DNA from: Aureococcus anophagefferens
Lineage: Eukaryota > Sar > Pelagophyceae > Pelagomonadales > Pelagomonadaceae
NCBI RefSeq assembly: GCF_000186865.1
Contig: NW_008705600.1
Location: 108,951-130,257 of the forward strand
Direction of reading: 5' to 3'
Length of the DNA stretch: 21,307 nt
Shown here: positions 1 through 8,100 of the stretch, in pieces
Numbering within the stretch: the stretch's first letter is position 1
Layout: the number at the start of each line of letters is the position of its first letter
Program-made: the position numbers and the translations under genes
The notes under the pieces: model-generated
What the model saw: the letters and a program-made list of their open reading frames with translations, nothing else
Told to the model about the DNA's origin: nothing
The model's database searches: none

Positions 1-818
1 GGGGGGGGGGGGGCGCCGGGGGCCGCGCTGGCTGTAGCTGTTCTCGTACTCGTCCTGGACGACGCACGCGGCGCCGCCGCGGCCCGCGACGCGCAGGTCG
101 GCGCCGAGCGTCCGCGACCTACCAAGTGCGTTTCCAGGTTCCCGATCAAAAGCAGCTCTCGAAAATCGTCACGGCCGCGGGACGCCGTCCGCGACCGGAA
201 GGACCAGCCCTCGGGGAGGTCCCGGGGCAGCGCTTCCAGGTCCGACGGCGCGAGGTTTTCGACGACGATCTGCGACAGCGACTGCATGACGTAGCGCTTC
301 CCCGCGGCGTCCACGAGCTCGAAGACCGTCGACCCGGCCTCCCAGACCATGACGGCGCTCCGGTTCACGAGGACGCCCTCGTAGGCGAGGCCGCCGTCGC
401 CCCAGCCCTCGAAGGCCGCCGCGCTCTCGAAGGGGAGCCGCGCCTGGACGGCGTACTCGACGCCGCCGAGGGCCCGGGGCGGGTTCGCGAGCCGGAAGGG
501 CTCCGCGGCGCGCGCCGCGACCGCGGCGGCGTCGTCGAAGCCGACGCAGGTCGTCATGAAGCGCCGCGGGCCGTTGCGCTTGTACGGCGGGTCCGCGCCC
601 TCGGGCCACACCGCGACGACGTCCGCGTCCGTCGCGGCCGCGAAGCCGGCGACGCAGGGGCCCGCGTTGAGCCAGGCGTAGGCGAAGCCGCTGGCCGCGT
701 CGTAGGTGATGATCTCGCAGTGCTCGGCGTAGTAGTTGCGCCGCCCGAAGGTCGGGCACTGGCCCAGCGCCGCCTCGAGCAGCGCGGCGCCGAGCGCCGC
801 GGCGCGCACCCGCGCCAT
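1..818 (-). CDS. Conserved protein of unknown function, two exons, 3' end outside window
   Basis: Exons are complement(196..818) and complement(<1..118), separated by a 77-bp GT-AG intron. The ATG at 818 begins MARVRAAALGAALLEAALGQ. No in-frame stop was seen in the roughly 100 bases upstream, but this is the only in-frame ATG there. Splicing joins ...EGWSFRS to RTLGADLRVAG and keeps one frame to the window edge (741 nt, 247 codons). The last visible residues include VVQDEYENSYSQR, a tail that looks like a compact beta-sheet domain, but I cannot name the family. The interior (YYAEHCEIITYD, FMTTCVGF, AVMVWEAGSTVFELVD) reads like a real globular protein with aromatic and hydrophobic periodicity. 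The sense strand ends in a C tract at the window edge. It is divergent from the + gene at 981, with 162 bp between the starts. The exon structure is well supported by frame; the function is unknown. Confidence 0.7.
   Translation of the reverse strand, partial: MARVRAAALGAALLEAALGQCPTFGRRNYYAEHCEIITYDAASGFAYAWLNAGPCVAGFAAATDADVVAVWPEGADPPYKRNGPRRFMTTCVGFDDAAAVAARAAEPFRLANPPRALGGVEYAVQARLPFESAAAFEGWGDGGLAYEGVLVNRSAVMVWEAGSTVFELVDAAGKRYVMQSLSQIVVENLAPSDLEALPRDLPEGWSFRSRTASRGRDDFRELLLIGNLETHLVGRGRSAPTCASRAAAAPRASSRTSTRTATASAAPGAPPP
119..195 (-). other. 77-bp GT-AG intron flanked by 11-bp direct repeats
   Basis: The + strand has CGTCCGCGACC at 109-119 and again at 186-196. In the gene's sense, the intron starts GTCGCGGACG and ends TTGGTAG, followed by the second GTCGCGGACG in the next exon. 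Removing 119-195 turns ...FRSRTASRG... into FRSRTLGADLRV, with the frame intact. The arrangement, one repeat copy inside the intron giving the 5' GT and the insert giving the 3' AG, copies the introner layout elsewhere in the window. The insert itself (about 66 bp) shows no terminal inverted repeat or similarity to those elements that I can see. Confidence 0.75.
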
Positions 819-980
819 GCGCGCGGCGCGCGACCGAAACTTCCGCGACGCCGCCCCGCTGTGCTGCTGCGACCGACGGGCTAGGCGGGCACCCCGGGGC
901 TCCAGTCGGGGCGGGCCCGCATCACTCCCCGATTTAGAGGTTTTTACGTCGTCGGATACGTTGCAGCTCCTAGCGCGACG

Positions 981-1556
981 ATGGAGGGCGCCGAAGTGGG
1001 CTCCCGGCCCTCGAGCCGGGGCCTGGACGAGGAGATGATCGCGTCGGTCTTCGACGGCGAGTCCGTCGTCGACAGCCTCGGCGCGCCGGCGCCGCCGGCC
1101 GTGCCCGTCGCGCCGCCGGACCGCACGCCGGGGCTCGACGCCCTGCGCGACCTGCTCCGGGGCACGCCGGACGACGGCGCCGCGGCGCCGTCTCCGGCGC
1201 CCCACGGGCTCGAGCGCCGCGCGCGCCTGCGGCGCCGGCGGCACCGCGACTGCGCGTTGGCCATCCGCGCGCACCGGACGCACTGCCCGGGCGCGAGCGC
1301 GCCGCGGCGCCGCGGCGGCGGCGGCGGCGGCGGCGCGCACCGCGGGGCGCCGGCGGAGCCGCGGCCCGCGCACGACGAGCTGAGCCAGTCCCAGTCGGCC
1401 TACTCGCACCTCACGTCCGCGACGCACTTCAGCCACCGGCCCCCGCTCCTCGTCCTGCCCTTCGAGCTCGACCCGACCTACGACAAGCCCCCGGGCCGCT
1501 TCGCCAACTCGGGGCCCCTCGGCAAGGTCGAGCGCCTCGCCTTCAACTGGACCTAA
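981..1556 (+). CDS. Hypothetical protein, 191 aa
   Basis: A single uninterrupted frame runs from ATG at 981 (context GACGATGG) to TAA at 1554-1556. The N-terminal third is acidic and proline-rich (MEGAEVGSRPSSRGLDEEM). The middle is strongly basic (GLERRARLRRRRHRD) and followed by a poly-Gly run, so it is probably disordered. The C-terminus is more protein-like (PPLLVLPFELDPTYDKPPGR, then NSGPLGKVERLAFNWT), which argues for a real gene rather than chance. It has no domain I can name and no signal peptide or membrane segment. It is divergent from the gene at 818 and lies in tandem with the FrnE-like gene that follows. Confidence 0.55.
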   Translation: MEGAEVGSRPSSRGLDEEMIASVFDGESVVDSLGAPAPPAVPVAPPDRTPGLDALRDLLRGTPDDGAAAPSPAPHGLERRARLRRRRHRDCALAIRAHRTHCPGASAPRRRGGGGGGGAHRGAPAEPRPAHDELSQSQSAYSHLTSATHFSHRPPLLVLPFELDPTYDKPPGRFANSGPLGKVERLAFNWT

Positions 1557-1691
1557 GGCGGACGCGTCGGGGGCGACCGCAGCACCTTCGGCTTCTCGAC
1601 TTCAAGTTGACGTCGATGTGCATGCGAGCTTGAAGCTCTGGACCATCGAAGCAGACTAAGTTTGCGAAGCTCCACCAGGGCGTCTCGAAGC

Positions 1692-2416
1692 ATGGCGGCG
1701 CTGGCCAGCGAGACGAAGGTGCTCATCGACGTCATCTCCGACATCGTGTGACCGCGCGGCGACCGCGTCCGGAAATTCTACGGCGCCGATCGGCGCGCGA
1801 CGATTTGTTCCGCAGGTTCTGCTGGATCGGCAAGCGCAACCTCGAAACCGCGCTCCGGTCCAGCGGCGTCGACGCCGTCGTGCGCTGGAAGGCCTACCAG
1901 CTGAACCCCAGCGCGTCCGACACGCCGTCGTCCAAGGTCGAGATGTACATGCGAAAGTTCGGGCGCAGCCGCGAGGAGGTGCTCCAGCTCTCCCGGAGCA
2001 TGGAGCAAAAGTTCGCGGCCGTCGGCCTGCCCCACAGTTTCACGGAGAAGGCGCTCGTGTCGAACACGCTCGACGGCCACCGCGTGCTCGCCTGGGCGGG
2101 CGCGCAGTCGCCGGCGGCGCAGGACGCGGCCGCGGAGCGGCTCTTCCGCGGCTACTTCGCCGAGGAGCGCGCGCCGAACGACGCCGCCGTGCTCGTCGAG
2201 GCCTGCGTCGAGGCCGGCAAGTCCGAGGCCGACGCGCGCGCCTTCGTCGCGGACAAGGGCGCCTTCCGCCGGGAGGTCGAGGACGAGCTCCGGGACGCGC
2301 GCGCGAAACGGAGCCTCCAGGGCGTGCCGCACTTCGTCATCACGAAGCCCGGCCAGACCCCCGTGGAGATCAGCGGCGCGCAGCCGCCCGCGGTCTTCGA
2401 ACGGGCGCTCCGCTGA
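1692..2416 (+). CDS. DsbA/FrnE-family thioredoxin-fold oxidoreductase, two exons
   Basis: Exon 1 is 1692..1747, the intron 1748..1815, and exon 2 1816..2416 (TGA). Together they give 218 aa with an exact frame. Exon 1 reads MAALASETKVLIDVISDIV and joins to FCWIGKRNLETAL. This matches the start of the FrnE branch of DsbA-like proteins, where a beta strand leads into a CxxC-x-IGK active site. WKAYQLNPSASD and, near the C-terminus, GVPHFVITKPGQTPVEISGAQ (the cis-proline loop, with VP, and the family's closing GAQ motif) confirm the family. Relatives are oxidoreductases or isomerases (2-hydroxychromene-2-carboxylate isomerase is one). Only one Cys (residue 21) remains at the active site where CPWC is usual, so classical dithiol activity is doubtful unless the splice site differs from the one chosen. 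No targeting leader; probably cytosolic. Confidence 0.8.
1748..1815 (+). other. Spliceosomal intron of the FrnE-like gene (68 bp)
   Basis: The donor is GTGACC after ...GACATCGT and the acceptor is TTCCGCAG before GTTCTGCTGG. This choice keeps the frame from MAALAS... into FCWIGKRN. Two overlapping GT dinucleotides (GTGTGA) make the donor ambiguous by 2 nt, but the other one shifts the frame. There is no flanking direct repeat, so it is not an obvious introner. Confidence 0.65.
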
Positions 2417-2631
2417 GCGGCTTCCGCGCCGGGCGCGCGCCATGACGGACCCGGCGGCGCGCCGCGCCGCCGACGTCCCGACCCCGCCGCCCCGCGCGTT
2501 GAACGAAGCCGCGGCCTCCTAGGAGGTGCGCGCCGCGAGAAGCTCGGGGGGCGGGGGGGGGCGAGGGAGGGCGCGCGGGCCCGCGGGCCCGGGCCGCCGT
2601 CCGGGGGCGGCGCGTCGGGCGCTGGCCTACC
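2417..2631. other. Intergenic region between convergent genes, G-rich tract
   Basis: This 215-bp gap separates the FrnE-like stop from the cysteine synthase stop. It contains a run of guanines between about 2546 and 2570 (G6, C, G9, then further G triplets) that could form a G-quadruplex on the + strand. No ORF of interest and no RNA gene were recognised. Confidence 0.5.
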
Positions 2632-4045
2632 TCACGCGGCGAGGACGGGCTCCTCGCCGGGGATGAGCTGGAAGGACGGCGTCGACTTGGCGATGGAGAG
2701 CTCGTCGTCGTTCATGTCCGCGGGGATGTCCGCGAAGAGCGGCGTGCTGAGGTAGCGCTCGCCCGTGTCCGGGAGCATGGCGAGGATGACGGAGCCCTTG
2801 GGCGCGTTCTTCGCCGTCTCGAGGGCCGCGTACATGGTGCCGCCGCCGGAGATGCCCGTGAGCAGACCCTCCTTGGCCGCGAGGGCCTTGGCCGTCGCGA
2901 CGGCCGCGTCGCCGGGGATGGGGAAGAGCTCGTCCATGAGCGCGTCCATGGGCGCGTCGTCCAACACCTTGGGGATGAAGTCCGGCGTCCAGCCCTGGAT
3001 CGGGTGCGCGGCGAAGGCCGGGTGCGACTCCGCGGGCGACCCGTCCGCGTTCCGCGGCGTCGGGGTGCCGGACGCGAGCAACCCCGCGGCCTCGGGCTCC
3101 GCGAGGACGATCTTCACGTCGGGCAGCGCGTCCTTGAGCGCCTTGCCCGCGCCGTGGAACGTGCCGCCCGTGCCGTAGCCCGTGACCCAGTGCGTGAGCT
3201 TTTTGCCCGCGGCTTTGAAGTCGTTGACGATCTCCGGGCCTGTGTGGAAACCAACCACTGGTTTGGGCGGTCCTGACCAAACTTGAGAATTCTCTAGCTC
3301 GGTCAAATCGAAGTCGATTCGGCTGATTTTTGAACGGATCGATCGCTCTCGTCGAGTTCTCGAAGCCCAGTCGAAGAGCTTGTGTCAAAACATTCGAATA
3401 CGCTCACATTGAAGTCGGATTGAAGATTTGGTTTCCACACAGCTCCGGGCCCGTCGTCGCCTCGTGGAACTTCCAGTTGGCCTCGTTCTCGAACTGGTGG
3501 CAGAGGAACCAGCCGTGCTCCGCGCAGAGCTCCTCGGCCTTGCGGACCATGCCCGTGCCCTTGCCCGCTTTCGGGGTCACGATGACCTTCGCGCCGAGCA
3601 TGCGCATGAGGCGCCGCCGCTCGACGGAGAAGGGCTCGGCCATGCAGATGACGCAGTCGTAGCCCCGCTGGGCGCAGACCATGGCGACGGCGATGCCCGT
3701 GTTGCCGCTCGTCGCCTCGACGACCGTCATGCCCGGCTTCAAGGCGCCCGACGCCTCGGCCTCCTCGATGATCGCGACCGCGAGGCGGTCCTTGACGGAC
3801 GACAGCGGGTTGAAGTACTCGCACTTGGCGTAGACCTCGACGCCCTCGGGCGCGAGCTTGTCGCTGATCTTGACCACGGGCGTGTTGCCCACCATGCCCG
3901 TCAGGTCCTCGTAGACGCCGCCGCGGCCGGCGCCGCGGGACCCGACGGCGCCGAGGCTCGACAGCGGCCGGGCCGACGGCGCGATGTTGAAGGCGTGCAC
4001 GGCCGTGCGCGCCGCGGCGGCCAGGGTGAGGAAGAGCTTGACCAT
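2632..4045 (-). CDS. cysK: Cysteine synthase (O-acetylserine (thiol)-lyase), plastid-type leader, two exons
   Basis: Exons are complement(3451..4045) and complement(2632..3239), giving 400 aa. The PLP enzyme makes cysteine from O-acetylserine and sulfide. Visible landmarks are the Schiff-base lysine K85 in SSVKDR, the substrate loop TSGNTG (112-117), the PLP-phosphate loop GTGGT (221-225) and GISGG (327-331). Splicing restores HEATTGPEIVNDF across the exon junction, the usual TTGPEI motif of the family. I chose the ATG at 4045 because it gives a hydrophobic signal peptide (MVKLFLTLAAAARTAVHA) followed by FNIAP, the signal-plus-Phe junction typical of import into secondary plastids of stramenopiles. 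An in-frame ATG at 4132 would add 29 residues and hide the signal. It is divergent from the glycosyltransferase gene, with 119 bp between starts. Family call secure; plastid location inferred. Confidence 0.95.
3240..3450 (-). mobile_element. Introner element A1 (intron of cysteine synthase gene)
   Basis: The element is 203 bp (3240-3442) with 15-bp perfect terminal inverted repeats, CTGTGTGGAAACCAA at the left and its complement at the right. The 8-bp target duplication CTCCGGGC lies at 3232-3239 and 3443-3450. In the gene's sense the intron is one duplication copy (GCCCGGAG) plus the element, ending CCACACAG, so it is a GC-AG intron of 211 bp. Removing it restores TTGPEI in the enzyme. It is clearly AT-richer than its surroundings and carries no transposase. 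It is the best-preserved of six related copies in the window. Confidence 0.95.
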
Positions 4046-4164
4046 ATTGATGATTCGCGTTGGTGTGCGGCGCAGCGGCGACGCGAGGAGCGCCGGCGGC
4101 TTCTGCCTCAATGTTGAGCACGCGCAAGCCAAAGTTGCATTCGTCGGGGCAGCTCCGCTGCGCG
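4046..4164. promoter_or_regulatory. Divergent intergenic region (bidirectional promoter candidate)
   Basis: Only 119 bp separate the chosen start codons of cysteine synthase (-) and the GT32-like gene (+), so both promoters must share this stretch or overlap the 5' ends of the genes. No clear TATA box was seen. Confidence 0.3.
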
Positions 4165-5052
4165 ATGGTCTCCTACGCCAAGTGGGACAACTTCGGCGAC
4201 TCGTCGGACGACGACGACGCCGCCGCGGCGCCGGCGGCGGCGCGCGCGCCCGCGGCGGCGCGGGGCGGCGCGATGCCCATCCCGCCGGTGATCACCATGA
4301 CGAGCAAGGACGGCTACCCGCACGCCGACGCCTGGCGGCGGCTCAACGGCGACAACTGCTTCGTGGCGACCTACGACGACGCGGCGGCGCTCGCCTTCGT
4401 TCGGGAGCACTACCCCTGGATCGCCGGCGACTACGCGGGCCTCGGCCACGGCGTGGAACGGGCGGACCTCTTCCGCTACCTCGCGGTGCACCGGAACGCG
4501 GGCGCGTACGCGGACAGCGACGCCGCGCCGCTCGCGCCCCTCGAGGACTGGTTCGCGCGCTTCGGCTATTCGCCGCACCTCGCCGCGCAGCACGTGCTCG
4601 TCGTCGGCGTCGAGTTCCCCTGGGCCTGCGACGGCAACGAGCTCCAGCTCTGCCAGTGGGCCTTCGCGGCGACGACGCCCCAGCACCCCGCGCTCTACGC
4701 GGCGGCGGCCGCCGCCGCCGCGAACGCCAAGGCCATCCCCTTCTCCAAGGACAACGTCACGCGGCGCACGGGGCCCGTCGCGTTCACCAAGGCCGTGCTC
4801 GGCTTCCTCCGCGAGCTCGGCCGCGGCGACGCCGTCGACGCGTTGGCGCGCGACTTCGCGGAGCCCGACGGCCTCTACGTCGCCCTCGACGAGGCGGAGT
4901 GCGGCGTGCTCGTGCTCCCCTACCGCGCCTTCGGCTACCACCCGGGGCCCTTCCACGCGAAGATCGCCGAGGAGCGCGGCGCGCGCGCGCCCGTCGCCGA
5001 GCCCGCGGGCCAGCGCCTCGTCCAGCACGGGTTCCGCGGCTCCTGGCGATGA
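4165..5052 (+). CDS. GT32/OCH1-like glycosyltransferase
   Basis: The frame gives 295 aa from ATG 4165 to TGA 5050-5052. The core motif ERADLFRYLAVHRNAGAYADSDA (residues 98-120; its central part is ADLFRYL...GAYADSD) is the nucleotide-sugar binding signature of GT32 family transferases, in which DSD (117-119) would coordinate the metal. A later TGPVAFT is also typical of this family. The protein would transfer a sugar from a nucleotide donor. It begins with an acidic leader (KWDNFGDSSDDDD) and shows no signal anchor, which is odd for a Golgi OCH1-type enzyme and suggests a soluble or differently targeted enzyme. An ATG at 4060 is in frame but sits only 14 bp from the divergent start codon of cysteine synthase, so I prefer 4165. 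It converges with the EML gene (59-bp gap). Confidence 0.75.
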   Translation: MVSYAKWDNFGDSSDDDDAAAAPAAARAPAAARGGAMPIPPVITMTSKDGYPHADAWRRLNGDNCFVATYDDAAALAFVREHYPWIAGDYAGLGHGVERADLFRYLAVHRNAGAYADSDAAPLAPLEDWFARFGYSPHLAAQHVLVVGVEFPWACDGNELQLCQWAFAATTPQHPALYAAAAAAAANAKAIPFSKDNVTRRTGPVAFTKAVLGFLRELGRGDAVDALARDFAEPDGLYVALDEAECGVLVLPYRAFGYHPGPFHAKIAEERGARAPVAEPAGQRLVQHGFRGSWR

Positions 5053-5111
5053 CGCCCCCGGGGCCTTCCGGTTACTTGTCGCTCGCGCGGGGGCGGGGCG
5101 CTTACGCGGCT

Positions 5112-8100
5112 TCAGGCCTCGGGGTCGTCGCCCTTGGCTTCGTCGTCCTCGACGGGCTTGTTTTTTTGGGCGATCTTCCAGACGATGATGCTCCGGTCCT
5201 GCTTGCCGACGGTGACGAGGTGGCCGTCGTCCGCGGTGAACCTGTGTGGAAATCAACCACTGGTTTGGGGGGTCCCCACCAAACTTCAGAACTCTCTAGC
5301 TCGGTCAAATCGATGTCGATTCGGCTGATTTTCGGACGAATCGATTGCTCTCGTCGAGTTCTCGAAGCACGGCGAAAGTGCTCGTGTCAAAACATTCGAA
5401 TACGCGCACATTGAAGTCGGGTTGAAGATTTGAGTTCCACACGGCGGTGAACGCGACGCGGGCGACGTGGGCGACGTGGTGGTGGCTGCAGTGGAGGCTC
5501 ACGGACTTTTGCGCGCAGGGGTAGCGGAAGAGGCGCACGGCGCCGCCCTCGTCGCCGGACGCGAGCAGCGCGCTGTCGTTGGACCGGTGCACCGTCGTGA
5601 CGTCGCACTTGGGGTCGCGGCCCGCGTCGCCGCCGAAGGCGGCCCAGGCGCCCTGCGTGGGCCAGCCGTAGATGCAGGACCAGCCCGCGAATTCCACGTC
5701 CTTGAGCTGGGACGGCAGCCGCACGTGCGCGCCGTCGAGCGCGCCGTAGTAGAGGTGCTCGTAGTCGCGCGCGTCGCTCTGGACGTACTTGCTGTCCGCG
5801 GACCAGTCGAGGTGCGTGACGAAGGAGTTGTGCTTGAGGCACTTGGCGCGCATGTGGGTCGTCTCCGCGTCGTAGATGTAGACCTTCTGGTCCATGGACC
5901 CGACGGCGAAGGACAGGCCGTCGGGCGCGAACTTGCAGCACCGGAGCCAGTGCCGCGAGTCGCGGCCCTCGTGCTGCACGAGGAGGGACAGCGCGTCGAG
6001 GATGAGGAAGACGCCGTCCTTCAGCGACCGCGTGCCCGACGGCGTGCCGCCCATGCCCACCAAAAGCCGCTCGCCGTCGGGCGAGAAGTCGAGGCAGCGG
6101 CACGGCGCGTCGAGCTGCGCCTTGCGCAGGAGCTTCCGGTGGGCCACGGACCACACGCGCACCGTCATGTCGTCGCCGGCCGTCGCGAAGACGTCCGGGT
6201 CCGCCGGGTTCGTCGCGACGGCCCAGAGCTCGTCCGTGTAGTGGCCCTCGTGCAGTAAAGTCATGGACCCGGAGCTCTTCGCGATCTCGTAGACCTCGCT
6301 CGACGACGTGCCCACCAAAATCTTCGCGACGTCGCCGTCGGCGAGGCCCAGGTGCACGCTGTGGACGACGGGCACGAGCGGCGGGATCGTCGCCTCCGTG
6401 AGGTCGTAGGACCGCACGTGGACGCACCGCGACGTCCACAGCTTCACGAAGCCGTCGTGCGCGCCCGTCACGAAGCCCGCGTCGCCCGCCGCGTGGATGG
6501 ACTCCAACCCGTGCTCGTGGGCCCGGATCTGCTTCACGCAGGACCGCTCCTTCCAGACGTAGAGGTGGCCGCCGCGCGTGCCCGTGATGAAGCGGTCGAG
6601 CACCGCCGCGCCGCAGAGCACGCGCTGGGAGTCGTCGGCCGCGCCCCAGACGGGGTCCGTCGCCGTCAGCGTCTGGCCCCGCAGCGTCCAGAAGTAGACG
6701 TGGCCGTCGCCGCCCGACGCGAGGTCGTAGCCCTCGTAGTCCTTGAGGCCCGCGTTCGCGAAGCACGCGAAGCGCACCGCGCGGTCGCCGCCCTGGACCG
6801 CCGCTAAGAGCGCGCCGTCGTGCCACTCGCCGCTCAGGGACCGCCAGATGGCCAGCGACCCGTCGTTGTCCGCGCCGACGGACACGAGGCGCGTCGACTT
6901 CGGGTCGAAGGCGCACGTCCACGTGGACCCGCGGTGGTACGGCGGGAGCACGACGGCGGCCGTCGCGGCCTCGGCGTCCCAGACGTGGAGCCGGCTCCGC
7001 CGGCTCCGCTCGCCGGACGCGAGGAAGCGGCCGCAGGGGCTCACGCAGCAGGAGCTCACGGCGTGCTCGTGGCCCCGGTAGAACTTCTGCGCGTGCGCGG
7101 CCTTGGCGTAGACGACCACCAGGTTCGACGTCGGGTAGACGACGTCGCCCAAGGCGTTGTAGACGAGCGACCCCCGCGTCATCTCCATCTGCGCGCCGTG
7201 GACCCAGCTCATCTCCACGGTCACGTCCGGCGCCTCCAAATTCGGCTTGGGCGCGTTCGACGGCGGCACGGCGGCGAGGAGCCAGGGCTTCGACGTGACC
7301 TCGGACGGGTCCGCGTCGTCGTCGCTGAGCTCGTCCTCGTCGTCGGCGGCGTCGATGTCCGCGGCGAGCTGCTCCGCGGCCTTGGCGTCGGCGCCCTCGT
7401 TGGCGACGACGCCCGGCGCCTCGAGCGCGCCGTCGACCTGGCCGCCCTCGTCGGGCGCCGCGCCGTCGGCCGCGGCCGCGGCCGCGTCGCCCTCGGGCTT
7501 CGGGCCGTGCTTCGCGTCGCGCTCCTCGTCGGCGACGTCGTCGACGACGTGCTCCCACTGGAAGACGCAGCGGTCGTGCGCCGCGAGCGTCAGCAGGTGC
7601 GAGTCGCCAGCGGACCACCGGACTTTCCGGACCTCCGCGCCGTGGCCGCGGTACTCCTTGCACTTGGCCAGCGCCGACGTCACGGGGTAGCGGTAGAGCC
7701 GCACGCGCCCGAAGTTGTCGCCGCAGGCCACGGAGACCTTCGTCGACGACAGGCTGCAGTCGCACGCGGTGACGTCGGAGCCGTCGTTCTGCGCCGCGTG
7801 GACGCCCTGCGTGAACCTGCGCGGGACGTGTTTCGCTTCGACGTGCGCGTGCCGCGCGCGCGCGTTCCGGGAAACGCATCCACGCGTCGGGAGCGCTCCG
7901 AGGGACGATCGCTCGTCCAAAAATCGGCCGAAACGAGTGGGAAACGGCCGAGCGCGGAGCCTTTGAAAGTCGGGAACGTCGCGCCCGTGTCCCGCGCCGG
8001 CGCGGACCACGTCAGCGGGCAGGTCACGGAGTCCCACCTCACGTCCTTGAGCCGCGACGCCGCGGGGATGAACATGCCCGTGTCCGCCTCGAAGAAGCAG

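Noticed and set aside
1..13. Run of 13 G at the window start as a regulatory or telomeric feature
   Set aside because: It is at the window edge, within or beside the truncated gene, and is a homopolymer prone to sequencing error; nothing more can be said.
3240..3442. Could an introner encode its own transposase?
   Set aside because: Elements are about 200 bp and only short frames fit; they must be non-autonomous.
3240..3450. GT donor inside the element (CT|GTGTGG) instead of the duplication
   Set aside because: It would leave 8 extra bases and shift the frame in the host gene, whereas the duplication-based donor restores conserved sequence in all six cases.
4060..4164. Upstream ATG at 4060 for the GT32-like gene
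   Set aside because: It lies 14 bp from the divergent cysteine synthase start and adds a low-complexity leader; ATG 4165 gives a cleaner protein.
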